A stretch of DNA of 20,434 bases from JAKBCQ01 sp021807585. GTDB taxonomy: Bacteria > Planctomycetota > Planctomycetia > Isosphaerales > Isosphaeraceae. The DNA lies in NCBI GenBank assembly GCA_027325115.1, contig DAHWFG010000439.1:1-20434 (forward strand), given 5' to 3'. The notes beneath the pieces were generated by a model. The model worked only from the letters and a program-made list of their open reading frames with translations, searched no databases and was not told where the DNA came from. This document shows positions 7,725-15,057 of the stretch, piece by piece. Position 1 is the first letter of the stretch. Each line of letters starts with the position of its first letter. The position numbers and the translations under genes were made by a program.

Positions 7725-8627
7725 ATGGCGGACCCGACCGACTCCCGCGCCATCCTCCACGATTTTCCCCGTCGCAAGCCGTTTTTCGTCGGCATCGATA
7801 GCGACGGCTGCGCGTTCGACACGATGGAGGTTAAGCACAAAGAGTGTTTTATTCCAAATATTATCAAACATTTTGGGCTCGCCGCGGTCTCGCGCACGGC
7901 GCGCGAGGCCGCGGAGTTTGTTAATCTGTATTCGAAGTGGCGGGGGATCAATCGCTTCCCTGCGCTTGCGCGGACGTTCGATCTTTTGGCCGAGCGTGAG
8001 GAAGTGATTCGGCGCCGCTTTCACGTCCCGGCGATCGCCGGGATTCGGGCCTGGATCGACCGCGAGACGAAGCTCGCGAATCCGACGCTCAAAGCCGAGG
8101 TCGAGAAAACCGGCGACCCCGATCTGGCGCTCGCGTATCGCTGGAGTGAAGACGTGAACAAATCGGTTAGTGAGATCGTGCGGGGCGTGCCGCCGTTTCC
8201 GTCGGCGCGGGAATCGATTGCGAAGCTCGCCGAGCACGCCGACGTGATGGTGGTTTCGGCGACTCCGGGAGAGGCTCTCAAGCGTGAGTGGGAGGAGCAC
8301 GGGCTCGCCGAATTCGTCACGCTGATCGCGGGCCAAGAGCTCGGGAGCAAGAAGGAGCTGCTGGCGCTCGCGGCGAAGGGGAGGTACAAACCCGAGAACA
8401 CGCTGATGATCGGCGACGCTCCGGGAGACCTGCAAGCCGCGAGGTCCAACGACGTCCTGTTTTACCCGATCAACCCCGGCGGCGAGGATGAATCGTGGAG
8501 CCGCTTCCACGACGAGTCGATCGCTCGATTCTTCCAGGGAACTTATACAGGCGCTTACATGGATAAATTGATCGATCATTTCGAGGCGTTGCTTCCCGAG
8601 ACTCCGCCGTGGCGCCGTGCGCGTTGA
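7725..8627 (+). CDS. HAD-superfamily phosphatase
   Basis: 300 residues. The ATG at 7725 is preferred over an upstream in-frame start at 7560 because the conserved sequence begins just after it; an AGG lies 9 bases before it. All four HAD motifs are visible: motif I GIDSDG (Asp25 nucleophile, Asp27 acid/base), motif II VVSAT (Ser178), motif III Lys209/210 (GSKKE), and motif IV MIGDAPGD (Asp231, Asp235). The long insert between motifs I and II (about 40-150) is a helical cap that should set substrate choice. The family dephosphorylates small metabolites, often sugar phosphates; the substrate here is not known. The phosphofructokinase starts 138 bases downstream on the same strand, so co-transcription and a role near hexose-phosphate metabolism are plausible but inferred. 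Confidence 0.8.
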   Translation: MADPTDSRAILHDFPRRKPFFVGIDSDGCAFDTMEVKHKECFIPNIIKHFGLAAVSRTAREAAEFVNLYSKWRGINRFPALARTFDLLAEREEVIRRRFHVPAIAGIRAWIDRETKLANPTLKAEVEKTGDPDLALAYRWSEDVNKSVSEIVRGVPPFPSARESIAKLAEHADVMVVSATPGEALKREWEEHGLAEFVTLIAGQELGSKKELLALAAKGRYKPENTLMIGDAPGDLQAARSNDVLFYPINPGGEDESWSRFHDESIARFFQGTYTGAYMDKLIDHFEALLPETPPWRRAR

Positions 8628-8660
8628 GCCGGCGGAGTGACGGCGAGCGGATCGGACCGT

Positions 8661-8696
8661 GAGCGACCGCGGGTCCGCATCCGCGACCGATCGCTC
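8661..8696. other. Interrupted stem-loop between the HAD and phosphofructokinase genes
   Basis: GAGCGA (8661-8666) pairs with TCGCTC (8691-8696), and inside it GCGG (8669-8672) pairs with CCGC (8681-8684). The stem is bulged and has no T-run. It could be a processing or leader structure within a two-gene transcript. Weak evidence. Confidence 0.25.
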
Positions 8697-8765
8697 CGCA
8701 GCGGTATCATCGGGCTTCGCACGACGGTCGCGATCGTACTTAAGGTTCTTAGCGAGGAGTTCGGC

Positions 8766-10061
8766 ATGTCCAAGAACGTGGTTTTGGCGCAATCGGGGGG
8801 ACCGACTTGCGTGATCAACAATTCTTTACGTGGATTGATCGATTATTGTCGCGCGCATCCTCAAACCTTCGGCGCGATCTACGCCGGTCATTTCGGGATC
8901 GAGGGGGTGTTGAAGGAGGAACTGATCGACCTTGGGGCGACTTCTCCCGAGGAGATCGCGCTCTTGCGAACCTCCCCCGCGGCGGGAGGGATCGGCACGT
9001 GTCGATATAAGCTTAAGAAAGGGCAAGACGACGATTACCGCCGCGTCGTCGACGTTTTCAAGGCGCATAACGTCGGTTACTTTTTTTATATCGGCGGCAA
9101 CGATTCGCAGGACACGGCTCACAAGGTAAGCGTGCTCGCCGCCGAGCGGGGGCTCGATCTCGTCGCCGTCGGCGTTCCCAAGACGATCGACAACGATCTG
9201 GGGGATTCGAGGTTCGAGCTCCTGGATCATTCGCCGGGTTACGGATCGGCGGCTCGGTACATCGCGTCTTACGTGCGTCAGGCGAACGAGGAGAACGCGG
9301 GTTCGAGCCCCGCGGATCCCGTGCTGGTGATTCAGGCGATGGGAAGGAAGATCGGCTTCATTCCGGCGGCGGCGCGGCTCGCCGATCCCGAGCGGAAAAC
9401 TCCGTTGCAGATCTATCTTGCCGAATCGGGGGTGACGCTCGAGCGACTGGGAGAGAACGTGATCGGGTCGCTTCAATCGGCGGGGCGGTGCGTCGTCGTC
9501 GTGAGCGAGGGATTCGACGTCGGCGAGATCGGCGCGGCGCGAGACAATTTCGGACATGTTCAATTTAGCGCAAGTCAAACAACGGTATCTCAAACGGTCG
9601 TCAATTATTTAAACACGCTCAAATTTCCGGTTCCCGGGAAGGCTCGGGGCCAGGTTCCCGGGACCGACCAGCGGAATGCGATCGCTTATGCGAGCGTGAT
9701 CGATCTGGACGAGGCGTACGCGGTCGGTCGGTACGCAGCCGAGTTGGCCCGAGCGGATCGATCGGGGTTGATGGCGACGATCCTGCGTGATCGATCGACA
9801 TCGGCTTATAGCGTGCGGTACGATTCGGTTCCGCTCGAGCGGGTGGCGAATTCCGAGCGAACGTTTCCCGAGGAGTGGATTTCGGCGGATCGGATCGACG
9901 TGACCGACGAATATCTGGCGTATGCTCGGCCTTTGATCGGCGACGATTGGGTGAGCGTTCCGCTGGTCGACGGTTTGCCGCGATTTGCGCGGATCGTCAA
10001 GAAGTTCGCTCCCAAGAAACTGGCCGATTACGTTCCGCAAACGTATCGCGAAAAGAAGTAA
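8766..10061 (+). CDS. pfp: 6-phosphofructokinase, pyrophosphate-dependent type
   Basis: 431 residues. The ATG at 8766 is fixed by GAGGAG six bases upstream; the frame is open further back but reads as leader. The enzyme phosphorylates fructose 6-phosphate to the 1,6-bisphosphate in the cytoplasm. The N-terminal phosphate-binding loop QSGGPTCVINN (9-19), the GGNDS motif (110-114), PKTIDND (138-144, catalytic Asp142) and AMGRKIG (191-197) are present. Asp113 and Lys139 occupy the two positions that separate PPi-using from ATP-using members (Gly in both places in the E. coli ATP enzyme), so pyrophosphate is the likely donor. Asn112 replaces the usual first Asp of GGDDS. PPi enzymes work reversibly, fitting both glycolysis and gluconeogenesis. 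Likely co-transcribed with the HAD gene upstream. Confidence 0.9.
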   Translation: MSKNVVLAQSGGPTCVINNSLRGLIDYCRAHPQTFGAIYAGHFGIEGVLKEELIDLGATSPEEIALLRTSPAAGGIGTCRYKLKKGQDDDYRRVVDVFKAHNVGYFFYIGGNDSQDTAHKVSVLAAERGLDLVAVGVPKTIDNDLGDSRFELLDHSPGYGSAARYIASYVRQANEENAGSSPADPVLVIQAMGRKIGFIPAAARLADPERKTPLQIYLAESGVTLERLGENVIGSLQSAGRCVVVVSEGFDVGEIGAARDNFGHVQFSASQTTVSQTVVNYLNTLKFPVPGKARGQVPGTDQRNAIAYASVIDLDEAYAVGRYAAELARADRSGLMATILRDRSTSAYSVRYDSVPLERVANSERTFPEEWISADRIDVTDEYLAYARPLIGDDWVSVPLVDGLPRFARIVKKFAPKKLADYVPQTYREKK

Positions 10062-10210
10062 GAAAGTTCTTGAATGCGTACAATGTTTTGAGTAGAAACG
10101 GTCGAGAGGCGACGTCCGTCGAGCGGCCGCGGAGCGCGCTTAGACGTTTGTCAAGCGTAAACGTGACGCATTTCCGGTTCAAGTTTCGTACTATTTGCTA
10201 AGGAGCTTCG

Positions 10211-11524
10211 ATGATGTTCGTTCGCGACGGCGTCCGGCTCGTCCTTTCGCTCACGATGATTCTTGGAGGCGCAAGCGTGACGCGAGCGGGCTTAGCGGAA
10301 TATCTCAAGGCGGACGATCCGTCGTATCGACTCGCGCCGATCGAAACGCGGAAGACCGCGGCGGGGACGGTTCATCACTTTTCGCTCACGTCACAGACGT
10401 GGCAGGGAATCGCCTGGAAACATCGGCTGCAGATCTACGAACCGAAATCATACACACATAAAGATACAGTGCTTTTATTTATCACGGGGGGCGGAACGGG
10501 TTCGGTTCCCGGGATCGATGACGAGACGACCGGTTTTTTGCTGGCGAAGCTGTGCGATGCGCGGTGTGCGATCTTGCCGCAGGTTCCCAATCAGCCGTTG
10601 CTGGGAAACAAGACCGAAGACACATTGATCGCCGAGACTTTCGTGCGGTTTTTGGAGACGAAGGACGAGAATTGGCCGCTTTTATTCCCGATGGTGAAAA
10701 GCGCGGTGCGTGCGATGGACGCGATCGAATCGTGGTCGAAGGAGGCGGGACGCGAGCCTGCGCGGCGGTTCGTGGTGACGGGGGCGTCGAAGCGGGGCTG
10801 GACGACCTGGCTGACGGGGTCGCAGGATCCTCGCGTGATCGCGATCGCGCCGATGGTGATCGACACGCTCAACATGCGTAAGCAGAATGAGCATGTGATG
10901 GATATTTGGGGGAAGCCGAGCGAGCAGATCGAAGATTACGAAAAACGCGGGTTGCTTTCGAACGAGGAGACTCCCGAACGGCTCCGGCTCTGGAAAATGG
11001 TCGATCCGTATACATATCGAGATCAACTTAAACTTCCTAAATTGATCATCAACGGCGCGAACGATCGTTACTGGGCGCTCGACGCGCTCAATTTATACTG
11101 GGACGGGCTCGACGGACCGAAGTGGGTCGTTTACGTGCCGAACGCGGGACATTCGCTCGAGACGAATCGGACGTACGCGACACACGGGATCGGCGCGATT
11201 TTTCGCCACGCGGCGACCGGCCGCCCCGTCCCGACGGTTTCGTGGAAGCACGACGACGACGACGGAGCCCTCCGACTTACGGTTGAAACGACTCCCAAGC
11301 CGTTATCGGCGCGGGTCTGGACGACGACGGCTCTGACGCTCGACTTTCGCGAATCGCGCTGGACCGAGGCGCCGATGACGCGGGAGGGGGATCGACTGAT
11401 CGGTCGATTCCGCGCCCCCAAAGAGGAATGCGCCGCGATTTTCGGCGACCTCGAGTTCGATTTCGACGGACTCAACTATCATCTTTCAACCCAGGTGCGT
11501 CACGTCAAACCGAACGGCAAATAA
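10211..11524 (+). CDS. Secreted PhoPQ-activated pathogenicity-related (PqaA-like) alpha/beta hydrolase
   Basis: 437 residues. AAGGAG lies 5 bases before the first ATG (10211) and 8 before the second (10214), so either may be used. Residues 1-27 form a signal peptide (hydrophobic RLVLSLTMILGGASV, then TRA). The body matches the PhoPQ-related family: TSQTWQGIAWKHRL near 60, ITGGGTG near 91, LPQVPNQPL near 122. A nucleophile elbow sits at GASKRGWTTW (Ser193), with Asp285 in NGANDRYW and His314 in NAGHSL completing a probable catalytic triad. The family name comes from Salmonella, but members are widespread in planctomycetes, where a role in hydrolysing extracellular polymers or esters is more likely than virulence. 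It begins 149 bases after the phosphofructokinase and may have its own promoter. Confidence 0.9.
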   Translation: MMFVRDGVRLVLSLTMILGGASVTRAGLAEYLKADDPSYRLAPIETRKTAAGTVHHFSLTSQTWQGIAWKHRLQIYEPKSYTHKDTVLLFITGGGTGSVPGIDDETTGFLLAKLCDARCAILPQVPNQPLLGNKTEDTLIAETFVRFLETKDENWPLLFPMVKSAVRAMDAIESWSKEAGREPARRFVVTGASKRGWTTWLTGSQDPRVIAIAPMVIDTLNMRKQNEHVMDIWGKPSEQIEDYEKRGLLSNEETPERLRLWKMVDPYTYRDQLKLPKLIINGANDRYWALDALNLYWDGLDGPKWVVYVPNAGHSLETNRTYATHGIGAIFRHAATGRPVPTVSWKHDDDDGALRLTVETTPKPLSARVWTTTALTLDFRESRWTEAPMTREGDRLIGRFRAPKEECAAIFGDLEFDFDGLNYHLSTQVRHVKPNGK

Positions 11525-11576
11525 ACATCTTTTTGATATTCCAACTCGATGACGCTCGATTCGGTCATTTATAAAT

Positions 11577-12419
11577 TTACTCGTCGATTGCTTGAAGCGC
11601 TTCGCGAACCTCGGCGATCGATTCGTCGAGGGTCGAGGTTCCGGCGGTCAAGCCGACGACGCGAGCCCCTTTGAACCAGGCGGGGTCGAGTTCGGCGGCG
11701 GATTGCACGCGAATCGCCCTCACGCCCCGCTCGCCGCACAACTTAACGAGTTCGCGCGTGTTGTTGGAATTCGCTCCGCCGACGACCACCATCGCATCGA
11801 CGCGCGTCAGAAGGGTTTCGAGCGAACGTTGGTGATCTTTCGTCGGCCGACAAACGGTGTCGACGAACTCGATCACCGCCGAGGGATTGCGGTCGGCGAC
11901 CGCGGCGCGGATCGCCGCGACGTCGCAAGCCCGCGCCGTCGTCTGACAAACAATTCCAATTTTTTCATACGAATATGTTTTAACATCATCGGCGCGTTCG
12001 ACGACGTCGAACGACTGGAGATCCTCGACGATTCCCCTCACTTCAACGTGTCCCGCACGGCCGACGACGACGACGTGAAAGCCTCGATCGCGAAGGCCGA
12101 TCGCGGCGCGGTGCGCGTTGACGACGAGCGGACACGTGGTGTCGATGAGCGTCTTACCCGCGGCCTTGAGGCGATCTCGCTCGCGATCGCTCACTCCGTG
12201 CGCCGTGATCAACACGATATCGGTGTCGGGAAGACAAGCGCGTTCGTTCTCTCCGGTCGTCCTGAAGCCTCGACGCTTCAATCGGTCGGAGACGATCGGA
12301 TTGTGCACCAGCTCGCCGAAGATCGTCACCCGATCGGGACGATCGATCTCGGCGAGCGCGGCGAGCGCGTCGCGGACGCCAAAACACATCCCGGCGACTT
12401 CCGCCGTAACAACCTCCAT
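11577..12419 (-). CDS. ispH: 4-hydroxy-3-methylbut-2-enyl diphosphate reductase (LytB)
   Basis: 280 residues from the ATG at 12419, with GAGGGAG about 10 bases upstream. It is the last enzyme of the MEP isoprenoid pathway, reducing HMBPP to IPP and DMAPP with a [4Fe-4S] cluster in the cytoplasm. The three cluster ligands are at Cys12 (GMCFGV), Cys96 (DTTCPLV) and Cys190 (DTVCRPTKDHQ). The active-site residues His39 (ELVHN), His74 (AHGVS), His124 and Glu126 (GHVEV) and the substrate-contact motifs GGANSNNT and TAGTST are all present. Length is slightly shorter than the E. coli enzyme (about 316). It converges on the PqaA-like gene with 52 bases between the two stops. A good promoter lies about 120-150 bases upstream of the start. 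Confidence 0.96.
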   Translation of the reverse strand: MEVVTAEVAGMCFGVRDALAALAEIDRPDRVTIFGELVHNPIVSDRLKRRGFRTTGENERACLPDTDIVLITAHGVSDRERDRLKAAGKTLIDTTCPLVVNAHRAAIGLRDRGFHVVVVGRAGHVEVRGIVEDLQSFDVVERADDVKTYSYEKIGIVCQTTARACDVAAIRAAVADRNPSAVIEFVDTVCRPTKDHQRSLETLLTRVDAMVVVGGANSNNTRELVKLCGERGVRAIRVQSAAELDPAWFKGARVVGLTAGTSTLDESIAEVREALQAIDE

Positions 12420-12538
12420 CGTACTTACTCCCTCAAGCCCGCATCATTTGATCGCGACCGCCGCGGCGAAACGCGGAGGAAACGACACCCGGCGCCCGCT
12501 CGTCGCGCATCCGCGCGAGGAAGAACTTTACAAAGCAA

Positions 12539-12567
12539 AGTATAGAACGCGGCTCGGCGCCGGTCAA
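12539..12567 (-). promoter_or_regulatory. Sigma-70-type promoter for ispH
   Basis: On the minus strand TTGACC (12567-12562) is followed after exactly 17 bases by TATACT (12544-12539), each one mismatch from consensus apart from GC at the ends. The start of transcription would fall near 12532, giving a leader of about 110 bases before the ispH ATG. An inverted repeat, CTCGGC (12553-12558) and GCCGAG (12568-12573), brackets the -35 box and could be an operator. The pattern is directly visible; activity is inferred. Confidence 0.65.
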
Positions 12568-12697
12568 GCCGAGAGAGCCGGCGGAACGATGCGAGCGGAG
12601 AGGAGACGAGTGTCGGAAGAATCGCGCGACAAGATCCGATCGGCGCGCCGCCCGAACGAACGAGAGCTTGACGATGAAAAGTAAAAAAATGATATTA

Positions 12698-13537
12698 TTA
12701 AGATGTTACTAAATTTTCAATAGAATCGAGTCGGTCGAAATCGGGGTCGCATTCCAGAGCGACGGCGTCGACGACGGCGGGGCCGACGATTTCGGCGCCG
12801 CGCCGCGAACATTCGACGAGCGCCGGTTTCGCCGTGCGATCGATCGCTCGCGGAATTCCTTGAGAGTGAACATGTATACGTGAGATTGCGCGAGGCGAGA
12901 ACGCGGCGCCTGCGCATCCCGCCGCCGCGAGTTTTCCGTTCAGGTACGCGGCGGTCTCGTCGCGGCTCAACCGACGCGGTCGAATTCGTAATCCCGAACG
13001 TTCGATATCAAGAAGATCGTGGGTTTTTGATGAACTCTCGCAGTCGGCTTCGGGACGTCCGCACGTGAGGACGGAGGTTCGAGAATGGGGGCTTGATTCG
13101 AGGGTCGCAAGGCGATGTAAGCTTTCGTGATCGTGTAGCATCTCGATGTGATCGATTGCGACCACGACGTTTGACCGCATGGCGCGGCAAAGCGCGCGAG
13201 CCTCGCGGAGCGCGCGCCAGGCGATCGCGAGCGACGCTCCTGGAGGCGTACGGCGGCCGAGCGCCGCAGCGATCTGGGCGTAGAGTGTCGTCGCGTCGAT
13301 CGCGCCGTCGACGCGTACCGCTCGAATGCGGGGGCCCTTGATTCGAGCGATCGCCTCGTCGAGGATCGCGGTTTTGCCGTATCCCGCGGGCGCCGTAATC
13401 GAACCCCAGAACTGTCCCGATTCGACGAATTGAACGATTCCGCCGACGGCTTCCTCATGAACCGGCGTGGGGATGTAAACCCGGCGCGGGGGGTGAAACG
13501 GATCAAAAGCGAGATTCCAGTCGATTAACCAACGCAT
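12698..13537 (-). CDS. ExeA/GspA-like AAA+ ATPase
   Basis: 279 residues. The ATG at 13537 directly follows an in-frame TTG, and GAGGG lies 4 bases before it. The N-terminus WNLAFDPFHPP is typical of ExeA-type proteins. Walker A is APAGYGKTA (about 49-57). Walker B is NVVVAIDHIEML (about 123-134), where His follows the Asp instead of the usual Glu. The C-terminal lid reads LSRDETAAYLNGKL, then SQGIPRAID with a sensor-2-like Arg. Family members energise type II secretion assembly, or serve as transposition or regulatory ATPases. No peptidoglycan-binding domain, secretin or transposase partner is present here, so the role is open. The changed Walker B may mean slow or absent ATP hydrolysis. The 278 bases between this gene and ispH carry the ispH promoter. 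Confidence 0.8.
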   Translation of the reverse strand: MRWLIDWNLAFDPFHPPRRVYIPTPVHEEAVGGIVQFVESGQFWGSITAPAGYGKTAILDEAIARIKGPRIRAVRVDGAIDATTLYAQIAAALGRRTPPGASLAIAWRALREARALCRAMRSNVVVAIDHIEMLHDHESLHRLATLESSPHSRTSVLTCGRPEADCESSSKTHDLLDIERSGLRIRPRRLSRDETAAYLNGKLAAAGCAGAAFSPRAISRIHVHSQGIPRAIDRTAKPALVECSRRGAEIVGPAVVDAVALECDPDFDRLDSIENLVTS

Positions 13538-13795
13538 CAATCCCTCGCGGCTCGAATTCGATCACGATCGCATCGCGGATTTCATCGTCGTCTCTTGTGT
13601 CGCGCGGTTCTCGAAGGATTCGACGCCGAGGATGAAAACAACGCGTGGAGCGACGAGATCCTCGCGTCGAGTCCGCGGATTGCGCCCGAAAACATTCCGT
13701 GGCGCCCCGCGACAAATCGAGGCGCGACTCGCGTTCTTTGGTTAGGATCGGTAAAATGACGATCACTGTTCGGGTTTTCCTTGGGAGCGGGGCTC
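13538..13795. other. Divergent region between the ExeA-like ATPase and rsmE
   Basis: These 258 bases should hold promoters in both directions. A minus-strand frame spans 13503-13832 and overlaps the ATPase start by about 35 bases; its end (DDEIRDAIVIEFEPRGIDALV) looks mildly protein-like, but the rest does not and it runs into rsmE. A plus-strand TAAAAT at 13752-13757 is a possible -10 box with no good -35 partner. Confidence 0.35.
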
Positions 13796-14524
13796 GTGGC
13801 GGATCGGTTTTATTCTCCGGATCCGCCGACACAAGGCCGAATCACACTGCGCGACGACGAGGCGCGTCACCTCGCTCGGGTGCGTCGGGTCGTGGTGGGC
13901 GAGAGCGTCGAGCTATTCGACGGCGCCGGAACGGTTCACCGCGCGATCGTCGGCCGGATCGACAAGGGTTCGGTCGATCTGGACATCATTGAATCGGCGT
14001 ATTTTGATCGATCGTCGGCGATCGGGCTGACGTTGGCGATCGCGGCGCCGAAAGGGGACCGGCTCGATTGGCTCGTCGAGAAAGCGACCGAAATCGGCGT
14101 GTCGCGGCTTATGCTGATCGTAACCGAGCGTTCGGTCGTCGATCCCGGTCGAGCCAAGCTTGAGAGGTTGCGCCGAACGATCGTCGAGGCGTCGAAGCAA
14201 TGCGGCCGGAATCGTCTTATGGAGCTATCTTCAGGCGTTAAATGGATCGATCTGATTGAAACGACTTCGGTCGCCGAGACGAGGGTCGTGGCCGATCCCG
14301 GCGGGGTCGCTCCGCGGTTCTGGCCGCGGACGGAGGATGGCGGGGGGGCGACGATCGGCGTCGGTCCCGAGGGGGGATTCACGCGCGACGAGATCGATCG
14401 CGCAGCGGCGGCGGGTTGGATCATCGTATCGACGGGTGAAAGTCTTTTAAGGATCGAAACCGCGGGAATCGTCGCCGCGTCGATGATTTTAGCGCATGTC
14501 GATATTATTAAGGGGGAGACATGA
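13796..14524 (+). CDS. rsmE: 16S rRNA (uracil-1498 N3) methyltransferase
   Basis: 242 residues from a GTG at 13796, preferred because GGAG lies 8 bases upstream and the conserved start (MADRFYSP) follows at once; a TTG at 13781 is the alternative. RsmE is a SPOUT methyltransferase that uses SAM to methylate U1498 in the decoding region of the small ribosomal subunit. The N-terminal PUA-like part includes DDEARHLARVRR. The knotted catalytic part includes AAPKGDRLDWLVEKATEIG, the SAM loop GVGPEGGFTRDEI and the closing motif STGESLLRIETAGI. The last four bases overlap the next gene (ATGA), so the two are translationally coupled. Confidence 0.93.
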   Translation: MADRFYSPDPPTQGRITLRDDEARHLARVRRVVVGESVELFDGAGTVHRAIVGRIDKGSVDLDIIESAYFDRSSAIGLTLAIAAPKGDRLDWLVEKATEIGVSRLMLIVTERSVVDPGRAKLERLRRTIVEASKQCGRNRLMELSSGVKWIDLIETTSVAETRVVADPGGVAPRFWPRTEDGGGATIGVGPEGGFTRDEIDRAAAAGWIIVSTGESLLRIETAGIVAASMILAHVDIIKGET

Positions 14525-14979
14525 CGACTCAAGCAATGATCGGCATGCTGGCGGTGGGGTTTCTGGCGGGAATCTTGAGCGGGATGTTCGGGATCGGCGG
14601 GGGATTGGTGATCGTCCCGGCGCTGATCGTCTTCATCGGTCTTCCGACAAAAGTCGCCACGGGAACTTCGCTGTTCGCGCTTTTGTTCCCGGTGGGGATT
14701 CTGGGAGTGATGGAATATTACCGCACCAATCAGTTGAACATTAAAGCGGGAGCGTGTGTCGCGATCGGGTTGTTCCTGGGAACGTACTTCGGCGCCCGGT
14801 TGACTCACTTCTTCTCGGGATCTTCGATGAAGCGAACATATGCGGTCTTTTTGCTCGTCGTGGGGGCGTATTTGCTGCTGACGACGAAGGATAGAACCGA
14901 CGCCAAAGCCGTCGGCGCGGCGATCGGCGCCCCCGCGATCGAAGCCAAGTCCGCCGATCCCGACGCATCGAAACCGTAA
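14521..14979 (+). CDS. Half-length TauE/SafE (TSUP) family membrane permease
   Basis: 152 residues with ATG inside the rsmE stop (ATGA), behind AGGGGGAG. Four or five hydrophobic segments are visible at about 7-25, 28-45, 50-65, 75-95 and 105-122. The first carries the TSUP signature GFLAGILSGMFGIGGGLVIVP, and TKVATGTSLFAL follows. Full TSUP proteins are about 250 residues with two such repeats; this has one, so it probably works as a homodimer. The family exports or imports sulfite, sulfoacetate and related anions. The C-terminal 30 residues are polar, Ala/Asp-rich and probably cytoplasmic. Coupling to rsmE is likely genomic convenience rather than shared function. Confidence 0.85.
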   Translation: MTTQAMIGMLAVGFLAGILSGMFGIGGGLVIVPALIVFIGLPTKVATGTSLFALLFPVGILGVMEYYRTNQLNIKAGACVAIGLFLGTYFGARLTHFFSGSSMKRTYAVFLLVVGAYLLLTTKDRTDAKAVGAAIGAPAIEAKSADPDASKP

Positions 14980-15032
14980 AGTCGACCAAACCGCGGCGCG
15001 GCGACCGACGCCGTCGGGAATCCGGGGACGAG

Positions 15033-15056
15033 CATAAAAACATAATATTTTTTATG
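15033..15056. terminator. AT-rich hairpin between convergent genes
   Basis: CATAAAAA (15033-15040), an 8-base middle, then TTTTTATG (15049-15056) can fold into a stem. It lies between the ends of the permease and the HD-GYP gene, where a bidirectional terminator would be expected. The stem lacks GC pairs, so the call is weak. Confidence 0.3.
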
Positions 15057-15057
15057 T

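Noticed and set aside
7689..8792. Minus-strand frame of 367 codons across the HAD gene
   Set aside because: It is antisense to the HAD motifs, Arg-rich, and has no recognisable domain.
8826..9593. Minus-strand frame of 255 codons in the phosphofructokinase gene
   Set aside because: Antisense shadow; the plus strand carries all family motifs.
11549..11568. Hairpin ATGAC/GTCAT followed by T-rich sequence between the PqaA-like gene and ispH
   Set aside because: The stem has only five pairs around a 10-base loop and no true T-run, so it is too weak to call a terminator.
11592..12545. Plus-strand frame of 317 codons opposite ispH
   Set aside because: Antisense to the cluster-binding motifs of ispH; the translation is compositionally biased.
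12685..12697. T-rich run just past the ATPase stop on the minus strand
   Set aside because: No stem precedes it, so an intrinsic terminator is not supported.
13936..14808. Minus-strand frame of 290 codons opposite rsmE and the permease
   Set aside because: It spans two real overlapping genes on the other strand and has no family motif.
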